Shown: positions 1 through 11,508 of the stretch, piece by piece
Layout: every line of letters begins with the position of its first letter
How positions within the stretch are numbered: position 1 is the first letter of the stretch
From: Cercis canadensis
Lineage: Eukaryota; Streptophyta; Magnoliopsida; Fabales; Fabaceae
NCBI GenBank assembly: GCA_003255065.1
Contig: QAOA01000393.1
Coordinates: 310,001 to 374,000, forward strand
DNA length: 64,000 nt
Direction: 5' to 3'
Translations under genes and position numbers: made by a program
Notes under the pieces: model-generated
Seen by the model: only the letters and a program-made list of their open reading frames with translations
Told to the model about the DNA's origin: nothing
The model's database searches: none

Positions 1-190
1 GGTCATAGGTTAGATGCCAAAGGTCAATGATTTTAATTAAGAACTACTACTCTAGCATGGATTAATTAATGAGTGCAATACTAATTGATCGATCATGTTA
101 ATTGAGGTTTGAGGATCAGATATCTTCAACCAAAACATAAAATTTAGATCTTGATGAAGACAGAAAAAGGAGGGTAAGATATATACTTAC

Positions 191-1012
191 GCTAAACCTT
201 CAGCTGCTCCAATTGCTATTCTCATTCTTTTTGGCCAATCTAGGAGACAATCCGAGGCAAGTTGACCATGCAAATGGGTAAGCAAGCTATGATTAGGCAT
301 GAAATCATAGACAATTAGCCTTTCATCCCCTCCTGCATAATATCCCCTTAATCCCAACAAATTCTTGTGCCTCACCCTTCCAAGTACTTCTACTTCAACT
401 GCAAATTCCATTTCTGCCTTGGCAGTCATTGCTTTCAAGCGCTTTACAGCAATCTGCGAGGTTCAATTTTCAATTAGCCATAAACATTAATTATAAAACA
501 CAAAACTAGCGTGTTTTTACTCGTAGAAAATTTTCTAAATTCCTTCTATATTTTAAAGAAAATTTTGTAGAACTAATTAAACAATTAAGGCCTTAGGTTA
601 CTTTCCATCAACTTTTATATATAGCTAAGATTGAGGATAAAAGTAAGCAAAAGTTTGTTAAGGACAAAAATATCAGTATAATTGCCTCAACGCCTTTACT
701 TGTTCGACCCCAATAAACGCTTCCAAAGCCACCCTCTCCAATCTTGTTTTCTTGTTGAAAATTGTTTGTTGCGCGAAGCAATTCCTTGAGATTGTACGTT
801 TCCCATGGATAGTCCCTACTGATTTTGTTGACAGTTCTATATAGGGGGGAAATTAAGAACAAAGAACATAGATCAAGAGCTAGAATAGAGTGGTAAGTAA
901 TAATATATCAACAATTTCAACGGCAAAAAAATATGATGAAGCATATATACCTTGCTTTACTGCTTCGCTCTTCTTCTTCGGGGAGGATACAACAGAAACA
1001 ATTCAAGGGCAT
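191..1012 (-). CDS. PTI1-like receptor-like cytoplasmic kinase, N-terminal half (3' end outside window)
   Basis: Partial minus-strand gene resembling Arabidopsis At3g15890 (PTI1-like kinase), a soluble Ser/Thr/Tyr-type kinase of the receptor-like cytoplasmic class. My exon model: 951-1012 (start ATG at 1012; N-terminus MPLNCFCCILPEEEE, cysteine-rich and possibly acylated), 686-836 and 191-453; the donor at 190-189 is GTAAGT and the next exon lies beyond the left edge. Visible kinase motifs: the glycine loop GEGGFGSVYWG, the subdomain II sequence IAVKRL with the ATP-binding Lys, the VEVLGRVRHKNLL helix C region, the hinge LIVYDFMPNHSL and the LLDWPKRM segment. Catalytic loop and DFG are not in the window. 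Exons 1 and 2 total 213 nt, so exon 3 starts in phase 0, which gives a continuous G-V-E-I-A-V-K reading. That junction needs a GC donor (685-684). Family assignment is firm; substrate and pathway are unknown. Confidence 0.85.
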
Positions 1013-2444
1013 TTCTTTGGGGAAGAGACTGCAAGATGATAAAATCCTATAGTTCCTTTTGGAAATGAAGGATGGGATGAACTGTCTTAGGGACTGAAAT
1101 AAGAAGAAAGAAAATAGAGATTGATCCTGCAAGAAAGAAGCAAGAGTGTATCGGCAGATGCAAAGAAACAAAAAGAAGGCTTATGATGAAGACAAGGAGC
1201 TGCCTTGGAAGTCAAGGACTTTGAAGGTTAATGGTGGAAATTCAAAACTTTTCTGTGTATTATATGCCTTAAAAACAGGTATATCTTAGTGTTCCCTAGC
1301 TTTTGTCAAGCTACATTTTCCATTGGAAATGTCACACATTATATTCCAGTTGGACTAAAACATTCTTAATCCGTTTCAAAAAAAAGAAAAGAAAAGAAAA
1401 AAATCACTCATACTCCTTTTATTTAATTGCCGCTATAAGTTCATAATATTAATATAGATCAATTATTCTTTGATTTTTTTTTTGAAACATATTTGTATAT
1501 AGTTTTGATTGATGGAAAGAGACGCTATCACTGCCTTTATTTTTCCTAACAAACTGACTACAAAAGATGAACAATATTTGTATTTTATGTGTCTCTGTAT
1601 GTGTGTGTGCGTGTGTGTGAAGGTCAAATGAATAAACCTTAGATCATTAAAAATTTTAGTTTCTAATTACTAATTAGTTGACAAAATGTCTTCATCAAAC
1701 ACAATTAGCTGTAGCCCATTCATTCTTTAAAATTTAAAAAGGAACCGTTTAGTGTAAATATAATAAGGGGAATCTTCGTTTGTTTTATACTGAGAATGAA
1801 AAGGTTGCAGTTGTCATTTATTTTTTGGTTTTAGATGCACGACAGTGAAAAGTATATATATACGTAATGTGCACGAAATATTTCACGAATTGGATTAAGA
1901 TAACTACTACCAGAAAAAATGTACCTAAACACAGAACTTTTCACAATTAGATAGAAGGTATATATAGGTAAACAAAATAATGCTTTAATATATCTAGTTA
2001 TTTTTTTTTTTTTCATAAGAGATGAAAAATTGACAATGAAAACAATGGTATTTTCTAAGTTCGTTTTGAAATTTAATTTAATCAATGTTGAAAATTTTGA
2101 TTAGAAATCTTTTGAGGAATATTTAATGGGTAGCATTTTAGAATGTAATTGGATCCAGAGGACAAAAGCCTTGCTCTACTTTTCCCAACACCTATTCATA
2201 AAACAAAATACTACTTGTTGATGAATTGAGTTGATTAATATTGAAAAAGGATCCGATTTATTTTTGGTTAGGGATGTAATTAAACTTAATTTTTTTTAAT
2301 TATTTTAAAATCAGACTCACATTGAGTATCTCAATATTTTGAAATCTTTGCAATAATATTAAATTCACATATTAAGCCCCACTAACGCTATCCTTACTTA
2401 GTGGAGTAGTTCAATCGTCACCATAACAAATAACATAAATTTTT
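1013..2444. other. Upstream region of the PTI1-like kinase; no gene seen
   Basis: Leader and promoter side of the minus-strand kinase. The first 200 bases are pyrimidine-rich on the minus strand, as in plant 5' leaders. Farther out are an A/G-rich tract (1379-1402) and a short TG microsatellite near 1598-1618. I see no coding sequence. Confidence 0.4.
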
Positions 2445-2683
2445 TAGTAAAATGTCATTTTAATCTTTGAAAAATGCATTGAAAATTTTTTAGGTCTTTA
2501 AAAGATTTTTTATATCACTTGAATTTTTAAAAATTTAAAAGTCAATTACAATAATTATTTTTTAATATCATTTAAGTCTTTGAAAACGGCTAATTTAATT
2601 GACTTTTAAAATTTTTAAAGACTCAAATAATAAAAAAAAAATCATATTTTTCTGTATCTTTGAAAGATTAAAACATTTTACTA
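2445..2683. repeat. Fold-back (inverted-repeat) element, AT-rich
   Basis: The ends TAGTAAAATG (2445-2454) and CATTTTACTA (2674-2683) are inverted repeats. The inner arms also pair: TTTTAATCTTTGAAA on the left, its near complement on the right, and AATTTAAAAGTCAATTA against TAATTGACTTTTAAAATTT around the centre. The whole 239 bp can fold into a hairpin, as expected for a MITE or fold-back element. The GTAAAA end resembles those of the elements at 7746 and 22445. No clear target-site duplication. Confidence 0.55.
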
Positions 2684-5403
2684 TAAATCTTTGTCATGAA
2701 AGAATCGAACAAAAATCATAAAAGATCACGGTAAACAAAAAAAAAAAATCAATAGAGTAACAAAGCCCAATATATTTCCCATCAAAGGGCCATTTTTTTT
2801 TCTAAAAAAATGAGAATTGGGCTGGCTCTGTTGCAGTTGTCTTTTTTAATGAACCCATCCTTCCCTAGTTTGTTTGTTTTTTTTTTAACACAGAGTACTT
2901 TTATACTTTTTGAATATGAGATTAATTCTTATTTAAGACAGAAGCAATAACTAGTAAATTCTTCTTAATAAGTGCAACATCAATGATTTGAATTCATGAC
3001 TTTTAACCTAAAACACCTTAGAGCTTAATCTACTTTCACTTAAGTAACACCTTGATGGTTCTTTTATTTCTTTTTAAAGACCCAAAAAAAACATATAAAG
3101 AGACTGGCGTTTTTCCCCCACTTTNGATTGATTTTTTTTTTTTCTTTCTTGGTTTTGTATTTGCTGATAACATATAAAAGAAAAAAGACTGGCTAACTTT
3201 TCTTTTAATACAAAGTTAAAAAGGTAATTAACTAAATTCTTTTTGTCAGTAGATAAAGATATTAGCACTTTGTTTTCTCTTTTTTGCTTTGTTTCTTTTG
3301 TCCATTACTTACCTACTTGTTTTCAAGATCACAGATTATCCTAATTCAGTATTTGATTAATAGAAAGGTAAGATGTCAATTTCAAAAAAATATAAATAAA
3401 AATCCAAAAAGAAGTAGAATGTCACGCATATATCCTTTTCCACGTTCAATAATCAAACGGCACCGTGAAACTGCATTCCATAACTATCTATCAAATTTGT
3501 TTTAATCAATACATCTGGAAGCTTACGAGAGAAACAAAAATTAAAAAACATAACATTAAGAGCAAAATAAATAACGCTGGGATGGGATAACAACCCAAAA
3601 AAATAAAATGTTGACATAAATTTAAGCTAAACATATTACTCTGTAAACTAAAGAACATATTATAAATTAAAACATAAAAGCACTCATATTATATATCACG
3701 TCAACGCCATCTTTTTCATTTTAATATTTAGTTTCTGGTTTTAAACGTCAAAGAATAGATAAATATAAAATCAAAAAAAGAAGAAGAAGAAGAAGAGATA
3801 AATATAATCTTGAGGTATCCTTCACAATGAGGTCATTAATTAGAAGATGCCACAATTTCATATTCTTTAACCACAATTTATTGCTATGCATGGAAATTAC
3901 TGTGCGAAAAAATGATTAAGGAAGAAAATATTATAACATCAAAATTGCCTAATTAAGAATTTTTCAATGAAACTAAAACAAAAGACAAAGCTTTATCCGT
4001 TGGGTCCTTTATTTGAGATAGTTTGAATAATGACTATGCTTGTGTCAAGGTGAGGCTGGGTTCTAGAACAGGTCGGATTCTGGAGCAGGTTGGGTTCTAG
4101 ATCTGAAGGTCCTGCAAGGAAACAAATGTAAACTAAGGGCCAAGTTGCTGATACTCGGACTTCAATACTTAAGTTAGGTCTAGATTGAATAAAGATGGGT
4201 GTTGAGAGTCGATAATGAAAAAAGTATATGTACTTGACGACAAGAGGTATTTAAAGGGTTATGAAAAGATATCATTATTGTAATGTTGGGCAATTGGACC
4301 GATAGGTCAATAAAAAATGGGCTAAAAGAGAATGGGCCAATAGGGTATGTATAAATAAAATTATAGTTATGTGCATGGTAACGACTCCAAATATAATATG
4401 AAATAAAAAACCAAGGGCTCTAAATATATGATTTTTGAAAAAAATCAATACTATGGGAAAAAATAGTCAATACTATGCGTTAATTTGTGTCTGCATGTGT
4501 GTGTGAGGAAGCGAAAAATAAGTTCATTAAGTTTTTCTAATAACTGAGCTTCTGTCGTTTTATTTATTTATTTTGCTAATAATTGAACTTGTGTTTGAAT
4601 TATGCTTGAAATTGGACCGAAACAAAGTGGACAGGTTTGGGCCAAAATTGAGTGCGAAAGAGGCTAACGGAAGTGGGCTTACTATGGTAGGCACTCTAGG
4701 TGCCACCCTCATTTTACATGTTTGATAATTATATTTTGATCCCTCCAAAAAATTTGTGCTAGTTCTTTTAGCTTGAGAACAATTTTAATATTATTCATTA
4801 TAAGCGGTTTGTTAGCTTTTTTTTTTTTTTTTCGTATAAGTCTTCATAGTTTATATAATAGCATCAAATGAAATAATTTTAACTAACCGATAGATTTAGT
4901 ACACTTCTTTTAGTTATATAAATTTTAATTTTATTTTCACTATATACTTCCCTCTTATTTCTCTAACGTATTGAGTAACAAAAAAATAATTGTAATAATT
5001 CTGTGTGGACAGCATGTGTACAACCAAGGACAATGACCAAATTGAAATTAGATTCATTCTCTTATACTTGTGATTATTAATTTTTCTTGAAGCACAAAGC
5101 ACCTGTAGCCATAATATTAATTTTATGCTGCTTGCCTTTTCCAATTTTCTTGGCCAGCTGGTTATAATTCAATCGAAAAGATATGTGCTCTACTAATCTT
5201 AGAACATGCTCATCATTATATATATATATAACTTTAATTTGTTCTTTGGCTTTTGTTCAAAATGAATCTCCCCACCTTTTCTCTTCCACATAGTGATTGG
5301 ATAAAGCTAGCTTGTCACATGCATGCTCCTGAATATATTGGATACGGTTGTTAATGTTATATGATGGATGTGATAAAGGTTATGAGTTATGAGATTGACT
5401 CCT
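2684..5403. other. Intergenic, AT-rich, no gene
   Basis: No convincing coding sequence. It holds an N at 3125, a (GAA)n microsatellite near 3778-3797, and a less AT-rich stretch at about 4030-4330 with the repeated phrase CAGGT(C/T)GG(A/G)TTCT, which looks like decayed repetitive DNA of unknown class. The stretch 2890-3060 has, on the minus strand, a tRNA-like box pattern (near ATTCAAATC) and an A-rich tail, so it may be an old SINE. Confidence 0.35.
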
Positions 5404-5406
5404 TAA

Positions 5407-5878
5407 GAGTCTGTTTGGGAGTTTTTTTGGAGGGGAAAAGAGAGGAGAGGAGAGGAAATGGAAGGAAAGGAAGGGAAGGGGAAGAGAGTGGTTTTTCTCT
5501 CATTTGTTTGGATGATTAAAATGAGCATAAGGAGAGGAAAGGAAAGAAAAGAAATAAAAATTTACAATTTTACAAATTTATCTTTTATTTATAAAATAAA
5601 TATATTTAATATAAAATTTAATAATGTTATCTAAATAGTGTTTGAAATTTTTTTTGAAGAAATAAATAGAAGTATAATGGTAAACTACTCTTTTTTTCTC
5701 TCCAAACCCTCCAAATTGAGGGAACACAAAAGTGATGCAAAAAAGGAATGCAAGGGTTTGAGATTACCCTTTGGTTTCCTTTCCTTTTTTAATCTTGAAC
5801 TCTCAAATAAGGAGAATGACACATTTACTCCTTTCATTTCCTCTCCTTTTCCCCCAAATTTAACTCCCAAACAAACCC
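5407..5878. mobile_element. MITE with TAA target-site duplication (PIF/Harbinger-like)
   Basis: A 472-bp non-autonomous element. The left end GAGTCTGTTTGGGAGTT and the right end read on the other strand, GGGTTTGTTTGGGAGTT, are terminal inverted repeats with two mismatches. Both sides are flanked by TAA (5404-5406 and 5879-5881), the 3-bp target size typical of PIF/Harbinger MITEs. The subterminal arms are also complementary: purine-rich GGGGAAAAGAGAGGAG on the left, pyrimidine-rich on the right. Small open frames inside are chance products of these purine/pyrimidine tracts. The superfamily call is inferred from target size and structure only. Confidence 0.7.
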
Positions 5879-5881
5879 TAA

Positions 5882-7745
5882 AGCGTGGCAAACCGTGACC
5901 ATTGAAGTTATTTTATGGACACTCCTGTATTGGTATTTGGTGGTGGGAACACGTATTGTCGGCAGTGGGCGCTAGGTAACTCTGTTTTGATATATATTAA
6001 TTTGACGTGCTCTAGTTAATCATGGATTCTAAGCAGCGTGATAAAAAAACTAGACGTCCACTCCTTGAAAATATGTAGCATCTGTTTTAATGTGATTGGT
6101 CATTTAGACCAAATTGGTTATTTATTCGATTATAACTAAACTAACTGGAATAGATTTACGAGTCTATTATTAGAATGCTACTAAACTATGACACTGAAGT
6201 TGGTTTCATCGCATTTAACCAATGCAACTTGTATATATATGTTAGATAGTGTAAGATTTTTTTTGAAGTGCAGATGAAATTTAAAATGTAAGTAGATGAT
6301 CTATGAATCTAATAATACTTCATTTGATCATAAGAATTAATAGTGTTTAATTTCCTTATTATTGCCTGTTTACGGTATTGCGGCACGGGAAAAAATTGAG
6401 TAAAATTGAAAATTAACGAATTGTATCCTCTTGATTATGCGTGGCATGAAGCGCAAGATCTGGTACCCACCACAACATCAAACAGGGACTTACCCAAGTG
6501 AACTGGCCTCATCACTCGTGTTTCTCTCATCATCTAAAAGCTGTCATGTGAATTAATTTGGTAAACTTTTTCACTACGATATCCCTCAACGTATATATGT
6601 AGCAACACTCTTTCTATTAGCTTGCTCACTGTATTTATGTATTTGAACCACTGACGATTGGAGTATTTGGACAAAAATAACTATCTCTGCAGCGGAGCTA
6701 TTTAATTGGCCTCAGATTTCATGCCTAGGAAAGTGCACAGACGATGGATGCATGAGGTGGTGAGGACCACCTATTGAAGCAAGCATTGTTATCCCATATC
6801 ATATCAATAATTTTGTAGATATTCCTGTTTAGTTTAGTGGGATTCGGATAACCTACCATTATATGGAAAAGCAGATTCCAACGAAATATATCATGCATGT
6901 CAATCATCAATGAAGAATCACAAATATTTAAGATGCTGTCAGATCATAAGAAATCCTTAATTTATTATGAAACATTAATTTAAGATGTTGTCAGATCATG
7001 TCTTAGAGCTGCATCATACAATGAAGAATATTGAACATCAGCTTAGTTGTCATATCTTCTTTACCTAATGCTCCTTTGGATAAGGACGATCCTCGTTTGC
7101 ATGGTATTATATCCGTTTAGAATATTTTATTTGATCTTCAAAAATGGCAATATGCCTGTGTTCGAACTGATGATTAAATTGTGAAGGACATAAAGAAAAA
7201 TCAAACAATCTTGAAATTTTTACACAATTAACAGTACAACGTACATTCAGCAAGTTCCAGACAAAAATCCTCTAATACTTAGTCTATTATATTTCTCAAA
7301 TCTCTAAAGTAACTCAAAGAAGGAATGTTTTTCCATCTTTTCTTTAATTCTTTCCTCAAAGATAGAGAAAACATAGACTGATGTTTGTTCACAATTAGTT
7401 CTTATCCAAGATTAGGGTAAGCACAAGACTTCCTAAAGCTATTATTCACATGGTGCACCAAAAATGCATCGGTGCACGAAACATATTACATAAGCCATTA
7501 AAAGCAACACTCTTCTATGAAAGAATATAATATTCTGTATATAAAAGGAATTCAATACTCTAGCCCCCTTCTGGTTCTTTCCCTTATCAGTCTAGTCCTT
7601 TGATAATCCAGCTACATACATGTACCAGTGAATCATACTGTTTGATAGACATGTAGCTAGACTCTGATACATTTTCTTTTCTCTCTCTGGCTTTTAAGAT
7701 CAAAGTTCCCTCAATAATGAAGGCATATACTACATAAAAATATTA
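5882..7745. other. Intergenic, no gene seen
   Basis: AT-rich DNA without a supportable gene. Short open frames (for example near 6725-6910) lack homology, codon bias or splice context. A short phrase at about 5959-5972 (GTCGGCAGTGGGCGCT) recurs with one change at 17413-17428, hinting at a shared old repeat. Confidence 0.35.
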
Positions 7746-7997
7746 GAGTAAAACCCATTTTTCGTCCTTGAAAGATGATATTGGTGACAATTTAATCCTT
7801 CAATCATTTTTAATACAATTTAGTTCTTAAATGTTAATTTCGTATGCCAATTTAGTCTCTCAGCCTACCCAGTGCTCAGCGAATGACTAAATTAGTGTAC
7901 AAAATTAACATTCAATGACTAAATTGTCACTAAAAATAATTGAATAATTAAATTATCATTAATGTCATCTTTCAAGGACGAAGAAAAAGTTTTACTC
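7746..7997. repeat. Fold-back MITE-like element, GAGTAAAA ends
   Basis: A long inverted repeat: GAGTAAAA (7746-7753) faces TTTTACTC (7990-7997), and the arms pair along most of their length (for example CGTCCTTGAAAGATGA on the left, its complement at 7966-7981). The arms contain repeated ACAATTTAGT-type phrases. It has the same general plan as the larger element at 22445-22813, so the two probably belong to one dispersed family. No open frame, no transposase. Confidence 0.65.
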
Positions 7998-8453
7998 AAA
8001 TTACAAAATGGTAGTAAAGTGACGTCAATTGGAAAAAAAAAAAAACTAACTGAAGTTTGATATCACACTTTTAGCTTAATTGATCAGGAAATATATAGAA
8101 AGATCAAAACCAACGACAGAAAATATATAGCAAGTCCCATTAGAANATTTCGTATGCCAATTTAGTCTCTCAGCCTACCCATTACTCAGCGAATGACTAA
8201 ATTAGTGTACAGAATTAACATTCAATAACTAAATTGTCACTAAAAATAATTGAATAACTAAATTATCATTAATGTCATCTTTCAAGGACGAAGAAAAAGT
8301 TTTACTCAAATTACAAAATGGTAGTAAAGTGACGTCAATTGAAAAAAAAAAAACTAACTGAAGTTTGATATCACACTTTTAGCTTAATTGATCAGGAAAT
8401 ATATAGAAAGATCAAAACCAACGACAGAAAATATGTAGCAAGTCCCATTAGAA
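7837..8453. repeat. Near-exact direct repeat around an N: probable contig-overlap artefact
   Basis: Bases 7837-8145 are repeated at 8147-8453 with only a few single-base differences, and the copies meet exactly at the N at 8146. The second copy begins in the middle of the fold-back element. This is the pattern expected when two overlapping contig ends or haplotypes are laid side by side instead of merged; it should not be read as a biological tandem duplication. Confidence 0.75.
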
Positions 8454-10359
8454 TGCATACCTCCAATCAAATTTTGTCCAAGAAAAAGAATAGATGTAGT
8501 CGACCAACTTCATCAATAAATTCCTAATTACATTATTCCAGCCTATCATTAATTACATATACCATAGTTCAGACACTTTCTCAAGCATAAAATCCTCTTA
8601 TTACCTGGTCATTGAGCTGCTGCGGTATATGCTGGTGATGATTGTCATTATGATGCGACAGTAAATTAATTAGTCCTAGCATTCATAACCCTAAAAAGTT
8701 TAATACTGACGTAGCAATTGATTTTTGTCAATAAGAGTTGAGAGTGCAGAAAAGTGCTCAGTGCAAAACATATAACTGTTGTTCTATGAAAACCGCTTGT
8801 TGAGAAATTCACCACAAAATAAAATTAATAATCAAATAATGAAATAAAGAATGCATTCCACGGATGAGAGGAGAGAATCCATATATAATACTAAAGAGTA
8901 CTGCTATTTTGCTTGAATGTTTCAACTGATTGGAAAATGCGGCTCCAACACATGTGGTAGGTGTTTAGCAAAACAAACAATGCATAATTATAGGAATAAA
9001 AAATACAGCACGCCCTCCATGTATTCCCAAATCAATTCGTGCAGTTGCTTGGTGAACAAGTCTAGGTACCTGCTAACAGTTTTGAATATTGAAAGGATGA
9101 TAAGTTACTGTGAGATTCTCAAATCTCTAATTAGTCACCAACACTTAGCTGATCACTATCCTTACATTTTTACCTAACTATATGAGACTTCCAATATTAA
9201 ACTCTTCCCAATACAAGTATTTATAACCCATAAAAATTTATTGACAGGCACTCATCCTTGTCAAACAAGAAAATTACTAACTAGCATATCAAGAAATCAA
9301 AAAAAGATACTGCTAAATTCCTGAAACCAGAATTTGAGTTAAATTTTAACTATCTCCATTTTGAACAAAATTTTCATCATCAAACATATTTGTTCAAGCT
9401 TAACATTATGTGCCTCCAAATCTTCAATTTCCAACTAAATATATGATTTCTGTATCATCCTTTGTTTTTCCCCATGAGGGCAAACCACGAGAGTCACTTT
9501 ACCATCATCACAAATATCTTAAAGCCACAACAAAGTAAATCTCCATCACTTCAAAACCATGCATGCATCATTATATACTGCAGTTAAAATCTTCAAGTCA
9601 AGCCATCAAAGTCATTGTAACGTCGCTCCTAAGGCTACATCACACATAAAAGGATCTTGTCCACTTCAAACCCTTGGTTCTTGCCCATGTCGAATCAGGC
9701 ACCAAAACTACTTAAGAATTTTTTTTTTTCCAAGATCCAGTACTACTTGTTGAGAAACTCATTGCAAAATAAAATTAATAATAAAAAAAGCATGGACAAG
9801 TTTAACTTTGTCAGCTACTCCATGAAAGGAGACTACAAGGTAAGTTATCATGGGACTCTCAAATTTCAAACTCCATATTTATCTCACATTATTCCTGCAA
9901 CTCAAAAACATTATGAAGGTCTACCTATTCTCAAGCACTCTTATAGGCTTTCTCTTAAATACTTTCTCCCTCAAACCAATACATGTATTTATTTATAATA
10001 AGAATTGCTTGGCAAGATATTAATTATCTTCTCAAGTAAGAAAACAAACAACTTGCACGTCAAGAAAATCAGACAGGAAACTGCCCATATTTGTTTCTAA
10101 AATAAGAATTTGGCTCAAATTCCAATAACTTGCTACTTTATACATATAACTCCATTCTAACTTTATGGAAAACAAATCAATGGAGCCAGGGAATGGATGA
10201 TCACAACGAACTTTACCCTTTAATTAGATTTAGTCAACACTTTGATAATGATTTGTATCAGATGAGAACTCAACGATAATCTGTACAACTGGCTCAAATT
10301 TGTAATGTCTACGAGATGAGCATAATACATCTTCCTTCGCATATCAGCAGTCTTCCAGT
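8454..10359. other. Intergenic region with a diverged direct repeat, 3' of the first bHLH gene
   Basis: Two diverged direct copies about 950 bp apart can be recognised: 8788-9400 and 9742-10170. Shared landmarks are CTTGTTGAGAAA(T/C)TCA followed by CAAAATAAAATTAATAAT, then AAGTTA and TCTCAAAT. Their nature is unknown; they could be old LTR fragments or a local duplication. The small open frames inside them (8917-9177, 9657-9998) do not resemble each other as proteins, so I do not call genes. Confidence 0.45.
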
Positions 10360-11508
10360 TCAAACAAACTTCGCAGAAAAACCTGCAAATTTTTAAATTG
10401 TGATTAATGATGTATCAATCTTCCGACCAAACATCAAAAAATTGTTAGGGATTTCTGTTGGCAAGCACACAAAATTTAGTAGAATATTACTTGAAGATGA
10501 TATTCCTTCAGTAAGCTTTCTTCGCAGTTCAGAGAAGTCAGTCTGAGTCATATGTGAAACCTTGAAGGCAAAAATAACATAGAATTATCAAGTTTTAGAA
10601 TGAGAGGAACATTTTAATTACTGAATACTCAGTAACAAGCTGATATGGTACCTCTGATCGGATAGTGTGTATGAATCTTTGATCATTTGCTTTGGTGGAA
10701 GTACAGCTAACCACATTAAGCCCTTCTTTTAGCAGTATATCAAGTACACTTGATAGTGGAAACGCATGGTTCTTCAAGCTATAACTGCACATTATCTCGA
10801 CGCCATCCAAACAAGGGTGAACAATAACACAGGTAGGAAGATGGGTGGTTGAACTTTCACTTCCAGAGCTGACAGAACTCAAGTTAGATAACTTCATTAA
10901 CTCATCTCTCTTGGCTTCCAACTGCTTCACCTTATTCTTTAGGTGCTTGATATAATTCACAGCCTCATACATGTGATCAGAAGTTGAGCGCTTTCCCTGT
11001 ATCCCATCAATATATAGAATCATTACAATGCATTAAATCCCCAAAACCCTTTCCTTCTCTGACTGTATTCTCTAGCTGATAAAGAGGATAAATAAACCTC
11101 CAATGCAATTGTAGTTTTAATTACTCTAAACAGCTGAGAAACTTGTAACGACAATGCAAATTAATATACAATTGTCTTTTTACTCTTTACCTTTATATAC
11201 TCAAGAGGCAATAGAGATCTGAGGGAGGCACAAAGTGTGGCCATTTCTCGCCTTCTTTGCTTTTCTGTTTCCTTGCGCATCCACTTCTTGTTTTCATCCT
11301 TCATTTTTTCGTGGTCATCTTTTTCACAAGCAGGTAATTGCTTTCGCATCTTTCCCTTCCTCATATGGTTGTTATAACTAAGACAACTGCCATCTGTAAG
11401 AGGATCATGCAAGATTTGATCTTCTGGGATTTTTTGGATTGGGTGGGGACAAAAGTTAGGAGACCGAATCTGAAAGACCAACTCATCACTTGGGTATGAA
11501 GGATTCAT
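10360..11508 (-). CDS. bHLH transcription factor 1 (bHLH36/118/120/126-like)
   Basis: Nuclear bHLH regulator of the subfamily that includes Arabidopsis bHLH36, 118, 120 and 126. Model: exons 11191-11508, 10652-10996, 10491-10560 and 10360-10382, 251 codons plus TGA. The junctions use GT-AG and keep frame (318, 345, 70 and 23 nt); the last two exons are least certain. Exon 1 holds the N-terminal motif SDELVFQI, the basic region (KKWMRKETEKQRRREM, about residues 74-89) and helix 1 ([15 protein letters not shown]). Exon 2 opens with GKRSTSDHM, helix 2 and a coiled-coil-like KNKVKQLEAKRDEL, then an ACT-like region ending VVSCTSTK...FIHTIRSE. Residue 78, where G-box binders usually have His at basic position 5, is Arg; the Glu (82) and Arg (86) contacts remain. 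A leader with an AAACCCTAA motif lies about 75 bases upstream of the ATG. Confidence 0.85.

Noticed and set aside
686-714. GT donor 14 bases upstream of the GC donor in the PTI1-like kinase
   Set aside because: Joining from it to the acceptor before 453 shifts the frame and destroys the IAVKRL motif.
5638-5898. Open frames on both strands at 5638-5898
   Set aside because: They lie inside the MITE and reflect purine/pyrimidine-rich arms.
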